Shown: one piece after another, positions 1-11,052 of the stretch
How the letters are laid out: each line of letters begins with the position of its first letter
Position numbering within the stretch: position 1 is the stretch's first letter
NCBI RefSeq assembly: GCF_040183065.1
Contig: NC_091121.1
Coordinates: forward strand, 35,874,787 to 35,938,786
DNA: 64,000 nt
Source: Periplaneta americana
Taxonomy: Eukaryota; Arthropoda; Insecta; Blattodea; Blattidae
Direction of reading: 5' to 3'
Translations under genes and position numbers: made by a program
The notes under the pieces: model-generated
Told to the model about the DNA's origin: nothing
What the model saw: the letters and a program-made list of their open reading frames with translations, nothing else
Database searches by the model: none

Positions 1-117
1 TGTTAACGTACACAGTGACGTATATATTATGCACAGTGGAACAATTTTTCCCTTGAAATTATTCAAATCAGCTTTACAGGGAGCTTCACCTGAAAGACTA
101 GATTTGCATAATTATTA
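1..117. repeat. Fragment of tRNA-associated palindromic repeat
   Basis: The first 30 bases (TGTTAACG then an ACAGTGACG-like run to TTATGCA) and the following stretch from GGAACAATTTTTCCC to GATTTGCATAA both match the centre of the palindrome at 47.2-47.4 kb. Relative to that copy, about 70 bases of the left arm are missing, so this is an internally deleted relative. It carries no tRNA-like part and may continue beyond the window start. Confidence 0.6.
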
Positions 118-720
118 GATTATCCACTTTGTAGGCTTAGTGTGACAAAAAATACTATAAATTGATTGGAATCAAATTATTTAATAAGCTCCCTACAAAC
201 ATTCAACTTCTTCCTGTTGAAAGTTATAAAACAAAATTGTACAGTTGGTTAATTAAAAACCCACTTTACTCAATAAATGAGTTCTTTGAAATTGACATAC
301 ATTTTTAAACAATGCAGTTTTAATAATGTTATGGTTGTTGTTTCTTATTTTTTTTTAATAATGAGATTTTAAATGAAACCTAGTGGTAAATCAATTTATA
401 TTTAAATTTCGATGTATTAATGAACAGAGCAAATTGCACTACCTTATGTTGCATTTTTTAAATTTATTATTAACCTCTGTTTGTAGTATTCTTAATTAGT
501 TATTAAACATATGACAATTAGTACTTGATACTGTCTTTTATCTAGTAAATATAGTACTTTTAACTTTATATTATGTAATTTGATAAAATCTACATTGTTT
601 CTATAATTAAATTTTTATTTTGTATATCTATGAAATGTATTGCAGTAAGATTGTAACATTTGACAATGTCTATAGTGAAGTTTTTCATTCAATGACAATA
701 AAGATTATTATTATTATTAC

Positions 721-774
<54 letters not shown>
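118..774 (+). mobile_element. 5'-truncated LINE 3' end with (ATT)n tail
   Basis: From about 178 to 308 one frame reads as the C-terminus of a LINE reverse-transcriptase protein (LFNKLPTNIQLLP, then YSWLIKNPLYS) and ends at the stop at 306-308. About 390 bases of AT-rich 3' UTR follow, then CAATAAAG and a long ATT run. The rest of the polymerase is absent, so this is a dead 5'-truncated copy. The clade is uncertain (jockey/CR1-like). Confidence 0.6.
703..774. repeat. (ATT)n microsatellite
   Basis: About 24 units of ATT with one interruption, directly after the CAATAAAG at the end of the LINE. This is probably the LINE's own repetitive tail. Confidence 0.95.
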
Positions 775-776
<2 letters not shown>

Positions 777-1094
777 TTTATTAGACGGTAAATTTTGATG
801 TTGAGATGTTGGTAACAGTGGAGTTGTATGTTGCATGAGTAAAGCAACAGTATTTTCATACTCGATTTGATTCTAGTTATAAAGGTGAGTGATGAAAAAA
901 TAATTAGTAATTTTTCACTCTAGAAGTACAATTTTGGCTTGTGTTTAATGAAGGTTATATTGGATATACAAATAAAATAGAAATATGTTTTGTTACCTAA
1001 TACTATGGTATTTGAGATTATGTTTGGCAAAGTTTCGTCTTTCTTGTTTTAATTTTGAAGTGATGCCGTCATTTTTAAATGAACTATGCGTAAA

Positions 1095-1802
1095 GGGAAC
1101 AGTGAGACGTACCATTGAAGGGTACACTGAGACGTCTCACTGTTCCCATGTACCAATGATTTGCAAAAATAAACTGTAATTATATTATATTTACCAATAA
1201 TTAACATTAAAAATGAACATACTAGTAACCAATTTAGGAATTGTAGCTTAAAAAATGGATACATTACTTTTTAATGGTTTCATAAATAAAACATTATTCA
1301 CAAAATTTAAGAAAATGTAAAAAAATAATGAAGAATTACATTAAATTCTTATAATTATAAGGTTTGTTGTTACCAAAAATTCATTTCATTTTTTCGCAAA
1401 AGTTTTAAATGTCATGGAAAATTCACTTTTCCAAATGTTCCAGATGTTTCAATGGTTTCGAAGTCAGACATTTAAAATTATTCTAAATAAGCCTACAGAA
1501 CATGGCAAGATAAAGAGACAGCAAGCTTTGCTTTCTTTTGAAATAAATGCAAATCATTTCAATGTCCGTTAATAGAAACTGTGGTGTCTCACTGTACCCT
1601 CCTGAATGGGAACAGTGAGACATTTGCATTTTTTTGACAAACACGTATTGTATATTATGTCCTTTATCTAATAACATTTTTGTTTATGTATTATTGCACT
1701 CCATGTTTTAATGTCCATTACTATTGCTATTGATTTTAAAAATACTTGAATTATCACTTGCATACATATGTCTTAATATTTTGTGTCTCACTGTACCCAC
1801 TA
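1095..1802. repeat. Element with iterated GGGWACAGTGAGAC motif
   Basis: The 14-mer GGGAACAGTGAGAC or its complement (GTCTCACTGTACCC and close variants) occurs about six times: near 1097, 1120, 1133, 1588, 1608 and 1785. The copies face each other in pairs. This resembles the subterminal repeats of a non-autonomous DNA transposon. I could not define clean terminal repeats or a target duplication. The interval 775-1094 before it is AT-rich with nothing recognised. Confidence 0.45.
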
Positions 1803-1810
1803 CTCCCCTA

Positions 1811-1997
1811 TAACCACAGTCTAATATATACAGTCACGAAGCTTGAGTTCTGAGGGTGCTAGGAACAATAGACTGTGCCGATAATATTTCGCATTGTCTG
1901 TAATGAGGCGATATTAGCGATCCTAGTGGTTAGCAACTATCTATGGATGCATATTTACTACGTATTGAGCTTCGTGACTATGTACTAGACTGTGGTT
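1811..1997. mobile_element. Short MITE with about 30-bp terminal inverted repeats
   Basis: The left end ACCACAGTCTA at 1812 and the region through CAGTCACGAAGCT are matched in inverted form by AGCTTCGTGACTATG through TAGACTGTGGT at 1965-1997. The total is about 187 bp and there is no coding capacity. The flanking trinucleotides (ATA and TTA) would suit a TWA target, so a PIF/Harbinger relative is possible but not shown. Confidence 0.7.
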
Positions 1998-2185
1998 TAA
2001 CTCCACTAATTTATTGTCCACTCCATTTTTTTTTCACTTATATTCTTCGTCCACAAGGTTGTTTCATCCTTAACTTCCTGGGTCCTGGACTATAGTACAC
2101 TATACTTCTACATGCATTTAATTTCAAATTTGCCACTAAGTGGAATCGTTATCGATCACTTCTTTTCTAGCCCGATCAGCTAGTC

Positions 2186-2366
2186 GGCTGCCATTGTTAT
2201 TCCATTTTAACACGCTTGTGATAGGAAAATTTAAAGTAAAACTCAATTTAGGATAGTTTCTGTGGCTATTAAAATTAAAAATATTAGACTCTGATTTAGG
2301 CTACATTCATTCCCTATACAACTGTATACGGAAAATAGCGCGTGATGGAATAACAATGGCTGATTT
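2186..2366. repeat. Inverted-repeat element, about 25-bp arms
   Basis: GCTGCCATTGTTATTCCAT near 2188 is matched in reverse complement by ATGGAATAACAATGGC near 2343, about 150 bases apart. This is a MITE-like structure with no ORF. Ends and target duplication are not defined. Confidence 0.45.
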
Positions 2367-2558
2367 GTCAGCATTTTCAGCGCAAAGGATTGCGGTACTC
2401 TGGATATCTACAGATTCTGCTATGCTTTTCAAGCTACTGACATCTCTTGGGACTTAGAGGAAGCACAAGAAGATCGATTCAATCATTGCAATCCGTGTTT
2501 CATCTAGTTGTAAATGAAAATGGCGACCAGCAACTCAACGCCAAGGCACTGTAGGAGA

Positions 2559-2876
2559 TAATGATCAATAGAGGAGAAAAATTCGCTCCGGCGCCGAGAA
2601 TCGAACCCGGGTCCTTGGCTATACGTACCAAGCGCTCTACCCACTGAGCTACACCGAAGTTCAATCCACAGCACCTGATCGAATACTCTAGTGTTTTTTT
2701 TTTTCCCTTTGTGGCCTTACTCCATGTTCGACAATATATGTTGACATATTGTAAATCAACTTCCATTAAACAAGGAGCGCACTCAATTGAGTAACTTGGT
2801 GGCCGGGATTCCACATAATGTTGGGTGAAGAATTTAGGTAAAGATTAATTTTTGGCCCTACAGAATTTATCTGTTA
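2559..2876 (-). repeat. tRNA-containing SINE-like repeat, tandem unit 1
   Basis: Read on the minus strand, a body of about 210 bases (with CGGCCACCAAGTTACTC) is followed by a tRNA-like segment (2585-2659) and then GAGCGAATTTTTCTCC. A second copy follows directly at 2884-3213. The tRNA-like part lies toward the 3' end of the unit, which is unusual for a SINE. Confidence 0.65.
2585..2659 (-). other. tRNA-like sequence (part of repeat)
   Basis: On the minus strand it has a D-arm region GTAGCTCAGTGGGTAGAGC and a T-arm with CCGGGTTCGATT, plus an acceptor stem with only wobble exceptions. The anticodon arm CTTGG/CCAAG encloses a nine-base loop, so it is not a canonical tRNA. It is probably a fossil Pol III promoter rather than a working gene. 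Confidence 0.55.
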
Positions 2877-2883
2877 TGGTAAC

Positions 2884-3213
2884 AATGATTATTAGAGGAG
2901 AAAAATTCGCTCCGGCGCCTGGGATCGAACCCGGTTCCTTGGTTCTACGTACCAAGCGCTCTAACCATTAAGCTACGCCGAAGTTCAATCCACAGCACCG
3001 GATCGAGTCCCTCTCCTCTAGTGTTTTTTCCCTTTGTGGCCTTACTCCATCTTCGATAATATGTTGACATAGTCTATATTAAGTCAACTGTCATTATACA
3101 AGGAGCGCACTCAATTGAGTGACTTGCTGGCCGGGATTCCACAGAAATATGCGCTGTTGGGCGAAGAATCTACGTAAAGATTAATTTTTGGTTCTACGGA
3201 ATTTATCTGTTTT
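2884..3213 (-). repeat. tRNA-containing SINE-like repeat, tandem unit 2
   Basis: This is a second copy of the preceding unit in the same orientation. Its tRNA-like segment is at 2910-2984, the shared body contains CAAGGAGCGCACTCAATTG, and the tail ends in a T run at 3210. The two units differ by point changes and small indels, so the duplication is not recent. Confidence 0.65.
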
Positions 3214-3616
3214 TTTTTTGTATCAGTTGAATGAAATAATAGCATGGTTAGTTATACAATGGAAAATTTGAATTGAACTGATGCACTTTTTCAAGGTGAC
3301 GGAATTGTTTCGTTTAAATAGTGGATTCTAGGACCAAGTTATAAATAAAATGAAACCGATGTTCTGAGGTACAAGCGATAATGTGTTGTGATAGAAGAGT
3401 TTAAACAGTGAAATTTATTGATTGGTTATGTTCATCCGGAAATAGTCAAGAAGGTTTAGGTTCTCTATATTAAATAAATTTACATGTATTTCCGTTATTT
3501 ACAAGAAATAATTATTTAGTTAGTTATGAGAAAGGTGGGAGTGAAGCTGAATCAGAAAATTAATATGAATAATTATTAAGTGTAGCTGAGAATAAGAGAA
3601 GTGGAGGACTATTAGG

Positions 3617-4550
3617 GTGACTATTACACTCTTCCTACGTCATACTACTTTTGACCAATAAAACGGTACGAAAGGACGTATTTCAACCAATCATGGCTGC
3701 TTATCGCACAATTTTATCGCGTCCCTAGCATTTGTTTAATTTTATCGCGTCCCTAGCATTTGTTTCTTTGTTTGCCAACATTTGAAACTGCGCTGGTCTG
3801 GACGTCAAAAATATATATACAATTACAAACCACTCCAGTCGATGCACAGCAGTTTCAAATATGACTCGCATTGGCATTCAAGAACAAGAATTAATAAAAA
3901 TCACTGATCATACCTATGCATCTTCTGAAATCCGATTTACAAATAAATGAAGAGCACCATTCGGATATCCTGAATAAGTTGAATACACCATGTAGGCCTA
4001 AATCAACGAGTTCCACTTCTATTATGCACACGTCCAATATAACATCAATTGAACCACCAACGACGTTCAAATTTGAAAATTGTACATTCAATAATTATTC
4101 CTTTTAAAATTATTCATGTTTATTTTTTATGTCATCGTCGTTAATTAAAACTTTTTTAACACTTGTGTATATTAGTTAGGTTATGTTATAGCTTCTGCTC
4201 TGAGAGGATAAAAAGAACTTCTGCTATATGATATTATGCATAGTCATGTATCAGAGATTGTTTAATATTAAGATTTATTGAATAGTAATCATTACCGTGT
4301 CTGTATAAAGACACTACTGCCATCTAGCATGCATCTAGCGTAATATTTGTAATGTTGAGATGGTACAATAATGCATTTGAAGACAGATGTATTTTCGTAA
4401 GTCAATTAATATTTTATTGTATTGGAGTACTTCGTTACTTCTAATCTTTATATACTTTCTTCTAATCGTGTAATAGTCAATTAAATCCCACTCGAGTTTT
4501 GATTTTCTCTAGATAAATCAAAACGTCTAGTGAGATTACTGTTGATAAAT
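3617..4550. repeat. Dispersed repeat family P, copy A (full)
   Basis: Copy A shares its sequence from GTGACTATTACACT to CTGTTGATAAA with 23768-24836, and its last 190 bases with 26793-26981. It holds two tandem copies of a 28-bp unit (TTTTATCGCGTCCCTAGC...). Near its right end a hairpin (GTTTTGATTT / AAATCAAAAC) sits beside CACTCGAG. No protein is recognised; the 63-66 aa ORFs inside look fortuitous. Class is unresolved (MITE or Helitron-like end). Confidence 0.6.
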
Positions 4551-4704
4551 TAGAAGTGAGTGGACAGGAAAGAATACCTAGGAGCAGATATTAAGGTCAG
4601 GAGACGTCTGTGTTGTAAGCTGTAAATAGTGTTAGTAAGGGATTGCTAACCCGAATACAGAAATATGAAGGGTCAGCAGGACCGCATATGTTGAGAGAAA
4701 ATAT

Positions 4705-4728
4705 TATATATATATATATATATATATG
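4705..4728. repeat. (AT)n microsatellite
   Basis: A dinucleotide run of about 12 AT units. Confidence 0.9.
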
Positions 4729-4732
4729 TCTC

Positions 4733-4812
4733 GCTGGCTCAATATTACAAGGTTATATGTCTATATCAGAAATATTACTACATACACCCTTGTAACATTT
4801 AGCCAGCAATAT
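4733..4812. repeat. Short hairpin repeat
   Basis: GCTGGCTCAATATTACAAGG near 4735 pairs with CCTTGTAACATTTAGCCAGC near 4787. The arms are about 20 bp across 80 bases, consistent with a small MITE or a hairpin remnant. Confidence 0.5.
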
Positions 4813-4829
4813 ACTGTATAAATCAGGCT

Positions 4830-5517
4830 ATCTTATTTTCGAATAAAAGATTAATCTCCGATATTAATAAGCTGAACCTTCCTCCTGTGACTCTGAATAA
4901 AGTGATCATTCAATTCAGTTCAACTATAAAAAGCCTGGGAGTTCATTTTGAATCTAACCTTACCTGGGAGTTGGGACACGCATATCAAACACACGTGCAA
5001 GAAAGTATTTTCCACGCTTCACTCATTAAAAAAATTGTACCACTATCCAGCTAAATTAAAGCAGACGCTTGTACAGACTCTTATTATGCCTCATTTCGAT
5101 TATTGGGACGCTTTATTCAGAGATCTCAGGGTGGATTTATCCCAGAAGCTGCAACATGTTCATAATGCGTGTGTTCGTTTCATTTGTAATACCCGCTACT
5201 ACGATCACATTTCGCCTTCTTTCGATAAATTATTGTAGCTCAGGTTAAATGTGAGGAGAAAGTTACATTCCCTTTCTCTCTTATATCGAATTTTGCACAC
5301 CTCTACTCCCTCTTACTTATCTGTCCGATTCCACAGTCTTTCTCAATATCATAACTTAAATACTCGGTCACAATATGATAACACGCTAGAAATACCACTC
5401 CACACATCATCTCTTTATTCTTCATCTTTCACTGTTGCTACTTCTCGTCACTAGAATTCTCTGCCGCCTGAAGTCAAGGGCTGCCGAACTTTAATTGCCT
5501 TTAAATGTAAATGAGAA
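4830..5517 (+). pseudogene. LINE reverse transcriptase C-terminal fragment
   Basis: Segments in different frames give the usual order for this family: LNLPPVTLNKVII and SLGVHFESNLTW; then KVFSTLHSLKKL, LIMPHFDYWDALF and HNACVRFICNTRYYDH (4948-5238); then LHSLSLLYRILHTSTPSYL (5251-5454); and finally NSLPPEVKGCRTL. Stop codons and frameshifts separate them. The catalytic YADD box would lie upstream and is absent. This is a decayed pol fragment with no function expected. Confidence 0.8.
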
Positions 5518-6062
5518 AAATATATTATGATGAGTTGCCAGACCTAACGCGTTGCAAATATTTAATGGAATGTGTTCCACTGTATTTATTTTTATTTTCT
5601 TTACTTTTATTTTTTTTTGTTTCTTATTTTTATTGTGTAATCATGTAAATCGTGTTTATTTATCACTTAACGCCAATATGTATCCCACTGTGTTGTTTTT
5701 TTATTATTAATCTATTTTTGTGTACATTTTATTCAATTGTCGGTTTCTGGTTTAATTATGTAAATCCTACTTAATTGTAATCTAATACTAATATGTATAC
5801 TAATGTGTTTATTTTTATTTTTGCTGTGTACATTTTGTATTGAATTATTGGCTTCTGTTTTTATGTGATTCGTATTTAATTCTAACAACATTAATATGTA
5901 TTCCGCTATGTTTATTTTTATTTTATGAGGTAAATTTTTATGTAACTACCTCTTTTGATCTCATTATATACTTAAATTGTACCAGTATGTAATTACTTAA
6001 TTCCGATCCAGTTTTATGTTCAACTATGTAAGCAAGTTTTACTCCTGGTTGAGTGTAAGAGT

Positions 6063-6078
6063 AAGGCCTTACGGCCTT
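6063..6078. other. LINE 3' terminal hairpin (AAGGCC...GGCCTT)
   Basis: A palindrome of six or more paired bases just before the tail. The same hairpin occurs at 31368, 33065, 47780 and 63865, always beside a LINE end. It may be the 3' structure recognised by the LINE reverse transcriptase (inference). Confidence 0.6.
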
Positions 6079-6101
6079 AACTCTGCCAGGCTAGATAAAA
6101 C

Positions 6102-6180
<79 letters not shown>

Positions 6181-6182
<2 letters not shown>

Positions 6183-7168
6183 CATACGCGATTAATACGA
6201 CTTTGTACCTAAATATGCACTTCGTTTCAGTCTTGTACAGTGCCTCCACCAATTGCAGGAATATGCCCTTCGTTGTTTTAAATGTAGTAAACCTACGAAA
6301 CAGAAACCAGAGCTTTACTTCTATCTGCAGGAGGTTCTTAAATATCCATCAACTTCGAACGGTTTTGAACTCCCGATTCCCAGAAACAATAATTATCTTT
6401 GTAATCACTACTCAACCAAAGACTACATAGGCCTAATGGTTGATAGACCAGTGTACAAATTTTACATTATGAAACTATAAACAGTATAGCAATAACGAAT
6501 TATCAATCGTGAAATGTTAGACTTTCACTGTAATTGAAATGTATCGATTTTTGTACGATTTACAAACGTGAACTGAAATTTAATCTAACCGTCATTTCGA
6601 AACTACAGCGTCCCTCATTTGTAGCTGGCTGACCTATTTAAATATTGCCTATATGTATTTTTGGACGGTAACTCATTAGTCAGTGTGTTTAATAAACGAG
6701 AGGTTCGGAAATACTCAGTGTCTCTCATCATACATGATGGTTCGTTACAATATACGTTACAATATCATACTTACATATCGTCGACTTGCTTCTCCAATTT
6801 TTCCCGAATGTTGAAACCTGCTTATATTTCCAAATTATGTCTCCAAACTAACATCTTCTAAGTCAAGAAATGAAGGGCTCCCTGCAAAAAGAGGTAACTC
6901 CAATTTTACGAAGTTGTGGAAAACAACAAAAAAAAAATTCAAATTTTAACTGAGATTTTATTCTTTTCCAGATTATGTCCTGGGTACCTAAGAGTTTCAT
7001 TTTATCACTCACTCATTTATTATAGTACTCAATTTGGGGGTGGGGTAATGCAAACAAATAATGAAGCTACTCCCTTTCTGCAAAAAAAGTGGATATAATT
7101 AGCCATATTTTTCACTGAACACACATATATTGTGCGAATATCATGAATTATAATACAAGACATAGCAA
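6181..7168. other. No gene recognised
   Basis: About 990 bases of AT-rich sequence. Overlapping ORFs of 60-75 codons on the plus strand have no recognisable motif and look accidental. Confidence 0.5.
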
Positions 7169-7170
7169 TA

Positions 7171-7758
7171 CTGGGTGTTCATTTCAAAGTGTGTCATGAC
7201 GTCACTGTTGTTGGGTCACCGATTTGAAGCGAGTTTCAGCTTATATGTTAGAGAAGTTGCCTATTATTTAAGGCGTTCTTAATCTGAACTTGAGAACGTG
7301 TACGGTATAACTTGAACGTCGTAGCAACAGATGGCGGTCTGTACGGTCTGTGTGCTACCATAACCTCTTTCGAACTGTGTTTGCGCCGGCAAGTCGTACG
7401 CAGGGTATTTGTTATCATCGGTTGCGTACGGTAACATTCCACAACACAAATCAAATGCTCCGTGTCCATGTTGACCGTCGAAGTTAATGTCAACAAATAC
7501 GTAAGTAATCGTCTTAACCCTCTCCCCATATCCCGACAGTACGTATTTCCAAACAGTTTACATTCCTGCCACTACCAGCGTTACCGTACGTATCGGTACG
7601 TACTCTTCAGAATGAACGCCGTACTTGCTAGGCAACTTCTCTGCCTTTTAGGTTATACACCTCTGCGGAAGTGTAGGAAGATTGAATTCTCTAGGCTCAT
7701 CGGCTAGCCACATGACGGCATACAGCGAGCCATGACACATTTTGAACTGAACACCCAG
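7171..7758 (+). mobile_element. 590-bp Tc1/mariner-type MITE, copy 1
   Basis: The ends are CTGGGTGTTCATTTCAAA and TTTGAACTGAACACCCAG, flanked by TA on both sides. Near-identical copies lie at 17453-18027 and 29495-30084 in the same orientation. Both strands have ORFs of about 80 codons that are conserved only because the copies are similar; no transposase motif is visible. It is a non-autonomous element. Its right TA almost touches the mariner that starts at 7764. Confidence 0.85.
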
Positions 7759-7889
7759 TATAACAGAGCAACCCATATTTATGTCCAACTTTTTATTCGT
7801 TCATCACAAGTAAATGAATTAACATGACAGGATCAAAGTAGCATGAACTAATAGTCCAGTCATTAGGATTGCTTAAAATTCCACCAATA

Positions 7890-8353
7890 TTAAAATTCGA
7901 TGTAAGCACCAGCATTTGCTGCACATTTTTCTAGACGTGGCTGAACGTTCCGTACTGTTCTCACAAGCATTTCATTTGACACCCGGCCACACTCCTCTCG
8001 TCTGACCATAGAATGTGTTGTAAAAGATTAGGTTTCTCTTGAATCCATGTTAGTAGAGACTCCGCAAACTCCATTCTGATATCATAGTCCTCACATGACA
8101 GAGTTTGCGCAAAGTGTGGCTTCCATGGCCGCCAATTCATTTCCTTTAGTAACCGTTGCACGAACCCATAGGATACACCAGATTCCCGCTGGTACTGTCG
8201 AATGGATTTCTTAGGACTTCTCTGGAAGGCATCAGTAGCGGCTGCTTTGGCCTCCTCTGTGATCACTGTTTTTGTCGGCCAGCACCCTCCTGTTGCGTAA
8301 CTGAGCCAGTGCGAATCAAGTTGGCGTGAAGTCTCTTGATCAGACGTCTCCAA
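7890..8353 (-). pseudogene. mariner-like transposase, central and C-terminal part
   Basis: The open stretch from 8353 has a helix-turn-helix region (SPKKSIRQYQRESGVSYGFV) and then ILWSDE, which carries the first catalytic aspartate. Soon after that the frame breaks and the sequence jumps to the C-terminal end (NVQPRLEKC, then AYIEF and a stop at 7890-7892). The segment with the second and third catalytic acids is deleted. A transposase from this copy could not cut DNA. Confidence 0.75.
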
Positions 8354-8534
8354 AAGCGTAGGCTACTCGCGAGTAAGCCCCTAAACGGAACCGAAGTCAG
8401 TACGTAATGAGCGCGGTCCGCTTCACCCATTCCCATTTGTACTATACTTAATGTTTATGCGCAAACGAAGAGCAGTGACGGACTGTCATTATCATTGTGT
8501 TGGTCGGAGTGTTCGACCGTTTCACAATGTCTTC

Positions 8535-8722
8535 TAATCATGGATGTAGTACATTCAAGGGTGAAAGGGAAGAGAGATATATTTTCGTGTTAGTGGGGAG
8601 AATATGAAATATTTAATTTGTTCGAAAAATCTTAAGGGTGTGTTAAAGTTCAACATGCGACGACACTACTCGACTCTTCACAAAGAGTATCATACAATTA
8701 CAAGTATGCTGGACATGTGAAA
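8535..8722 (+). pseudogene. BED-type zinc-finger remnant (hAT-like)
   Basis: One plus-strand frame gives YLICSKNLKGVLKFN followed by MRRHYSTLHKEYHT. The spacing of RRHYxTxHKE and the preceding cysteine resemble the N-terminal BED finger of ZBED/GTF2IRD2-type hAT proteins. The paired first cysteine is lost and the reading frame is broken upstream. It lies inside the mariner, probably as a nested fragment. No hAT ends were identified. Confidence 0.4.
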
Positions 8723-9259
8723 ATAATTTATTTTTGGGACGTCTGTCTATCTGTTGGTTATACATAATAATCAGTATATTACGAACGTTTACACTCAGTT
8801 TCGCAAGATATACTTATAATTTTTCGTTTCATTTTAGGTGAAATACGTACAAATGTTTTTATAAATTTGAAACAAGAGAATACAAACACAAATCACACAC
8901 GTATCCTCAGTATTAAACAACAAAAAGTCTTGCTAGCTATGTTCTAACTCGGAATATTGGAAAATCAATGAAGCCCTTTACAGAATGAGCATTTGTAAAA
9001 TCGTGCATACAGAATGTCTTCCAGATGTAATGCGAAATGAACTGTTCCATTATTGAATATTCCCCAATAAAAAGTAGAAGCTTCATAGTATGTCAAAATA
9101 ACATACAAACGTATCCTTTTGATGTTATTATTTGTAAACATAAGGAGATCGTTGTCGCAATCCCTCACGACCGCTCCTACCTGCTGAGGTACGAGCCTCT
9201 CTCCCTTCTCTACAGCACACTGTGTTCGGCGGGCAGCATCGGGATCACGAGTGACTAGA

Positions 9260-9418
9260 CGCTTTTTGGAGACCTCTGCTCTTGACGGTCTTGTAGTCCA
9301 GCGTCGCATTTCTTCCTTTCACCATTCTCCACCATCTCTGCACCATAATTTGGGACTGTCATACCTCCATTCGAGCAGCAGTTCGTGTTCGATCGTACAC
9401 AGTCAGTCTTGTGGCCAT
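9260..9418 (-). pseudogene. mariner-like transposase, N-terminal part
   Basis: The start ATG is at 9418 on the minus strand: MATRLTVYDRTRTAARMEV, a stop, then MVQRWWRMVKGRNATLDYK. This is the usual opening of an insect mariner-type transposase DNA-binding domain. One in-frame stop and the downstream insertion disable it. Confidence 0.6.
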
Positions 9419-9639
9419 GGTTAATGTTTAAGATTCACACTACATTTTTCTAATTACATTACATGTTTCGGACCGTACTGAGAACACAATAAAGTAAAAT
9501 AAAATGGCAGTTTATTTTGTGCTTTTAATGGTATGGAACACGGTACATTTTAGCTGTGAAATGGGTCACTTAATCTGATTGGTTTCGCTACTACAGTGTC
9601 ATAAAAAGTTGGACATAAATGGGGGACGCCCTGTATATA

Positions 9640-10060
9640 CATAGAGTGAATCGTGTGTAATGTCATTAATTTCAGCGGATTACTCTTTGAGATATTTCAA
9701 ACAAAAAGTTTAATACAATTTTGTTCGTTTTTGCTTCCTTTTAGAGATAAAAATTATTTTATTTCAAACATTACACAGCGTGTTTTGGGAAAGCTACTGA
9801 TTTAATTCTCAATAAGCTCAGTGAATTTAAGCGAGGAGTGTATTATAATAATAAATGATTGAAAGAATTTTAGTTTCGTCCTTTAAATGTGAAAAATTTG
9901 ATGCGAACAAAATGTAACATTGTAAAATTCCTTTGTAGAAAGAAAAGTTACATTTGGTCGGCTCAAATTTCTGCACATTTAAAGGTCAAAACTAAAATTA
10001 TTTATGTTGAATCTTTCGTACACTACTTTTAACACTTGAATATAAATAATTGATTAGATG
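9640..10060. repeat. Repeat family Q, left arm and hairpin
   Basis: It matches 55690-56117. The first 180 bases (ATTACTCTTTGAGATATTTC...) are followed by a hairpin at about 9822-10036 whose arms share GAATTTTAGTTT / AAACTAAAATT and AAATTTCTGCACATTTAAAGG. The first part recurs in reverse complement at 10722-10925. No protein is recognised. Confidence 0.6.
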
Positions 10061-10084
10061 GTGATCTTACTCGTGTTAATTGTG

Positions 10085-10725
10085 TAAGCATGTGCGGCTT
10101 ACAGCTGTTTCGGTGTTTCTTCACACCATGCTCAGAGCCTACTAGATCTCGGCGTCATCTAGAATTTCTCTGCCTGTTGTGTGGGTGCGTTCGATTATTG
10201 AAAAGTGTTGAAATGTGGTGTCAAATAGTGTGTGTGTTCTGAAATTGATCTGTGTGTTGAGAATTTGATCTGGGTGTGTTTTAGTGTGTCTGTATATTTC
10301 GTATTGTTCTAGTGTGTTGAGGTTTTGGTTTTTGGGTTGTATGTGTAGGATTTCCATGTCTGTATTTATGTTATTGTATGTGTGGTTGGCATTAGTTATA
10401 TGTTCGGCATATGTAGATGTATTGTGTCATCTGGTTATTGCTTTATGTGTTCTTTGTATCGAGTTTGGAATGATCTATCCGTCTGTTCAATGTAGAAACT
10501 GTCGCAACTATTGCATGTGAGTTTGTATACGCCTGTGTGGTTGTATTTATTTGTTTGTGTTGTTTGTGTGTTGAGATGTCTTTGTAGTGTGTTTTCTGTT
10601 CTGTATGCTATGTTGCATTTCTGTTTTCTGAATGAGGATGCGATCTTGTGTGTGTTTTTGTTTTCGTATGTTAGTGTGATGTATTTCTTGTGTTCTTGTG
10701 TTTCTGTTGTGTTATTTCAATAGAT
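10085..10725 (-). pseudogene. Penelope-like element, GIY-YIG endonuclease fragment
   Basis: Reading minus from 10725, the frame gives YNHTGVYKLTCNSCD, then FYIEQTDRSFQTRYKEH, then MEILHIQPKNQNLNTLEQYE and NFRTHTLFDTT (10357-10142). This is the GIY-YIG endonuclease that follows reverse transcriptase in Penelope-like elements. The reverse transcriptase is absent, the usual G of YIGQT is E, and stops interrupt the start. ORFs on the plus strand here are shadows. It lies between inverted copies of repeat Q. Confidence 0.75.
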
Positions 10726-10925
10726 TATTATCATGATACACTTCTCTCTTAAACTGACTTAACAGTCCGGGAATTAAATCAATGGCTTTCCCAGAACACG
10801 CTATGAAATATTTAACATAAAAACATTTTTTCTAGAAAAGGAAGTAAAAACGAGCCAACATTTATGGAACTTATTTGTTAGAAACATCTCAAACAATAAG
10901 CCCCTGAAATTAATGATACTACTAG
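10722..10925. repeat. Repeat family Q, inverted arm
   Basis: This is the reverse complement of the 9645-9855 arm (shared blocks: CATTAATTTCAG, GCGTGTTCTGGGAAAGC, GATTTAATTC). It closes a 1.3-kb inverted structure around the Penelope fragment. Confidence 0.6.
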
Positions 10926-11052
10926 CGGTTAACTCTGCATATAGCTTCAGGTGCTGCCTCCTATTTGCAACAAAATGATCGGGAGTTCAGCTCCAATTCC
11001 TCTGTAAATCGCACAGCAAAACAAAAAAAAAATATAATTAAAATTTAAAATC

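Larger units (their letters stand above)
4830..6180 (+). mobile_element. jockey/CR1-like LINE, 5'-truncated, with (ATT)n tail
   Basis: It contains the C-terminal third of a LINE polymerase (about 4830-5517), a T-rich 3' UTR of about 550 bases with repeated TATTTTTATTTT blocks, a terminal hairpin AAGGCC-TTAC-GGCCTT region (6063-6078), then CTCTGCCAGG and (ATT)n from 6103. The same family lies antisense at 33052-34180. Everything upstream of the polymerase thumb is missing. Confidence 0.8.
7764..9633 (-). mobile_element. Decayed mariner-like transposon with an internal insertion
   Basis: The right end CATTTATGTCC...CTG is at 9611-9633 and its inverse (CCCATATTTATGTCCAAC) is at 7773, with TA outside each end. 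The coding strand is minus. The transposase is split: an N-terminal piece is at 9418-9260 and a central-to-C-terminal piece at 8353-7890. The roughly 900 bases between them are foreign and include a BED-finger-like remnant. Confidence 0.75.

Noticed and set aside
7248..7707. ORFs of about 80 codons on both strands, repeated at 17.6-18.0 and 29.6-30.0 kb
   Set aside because: They recur only because the 590-bp MITE recurs. Both strands are open to a similar extent and no transposase motif is visible.
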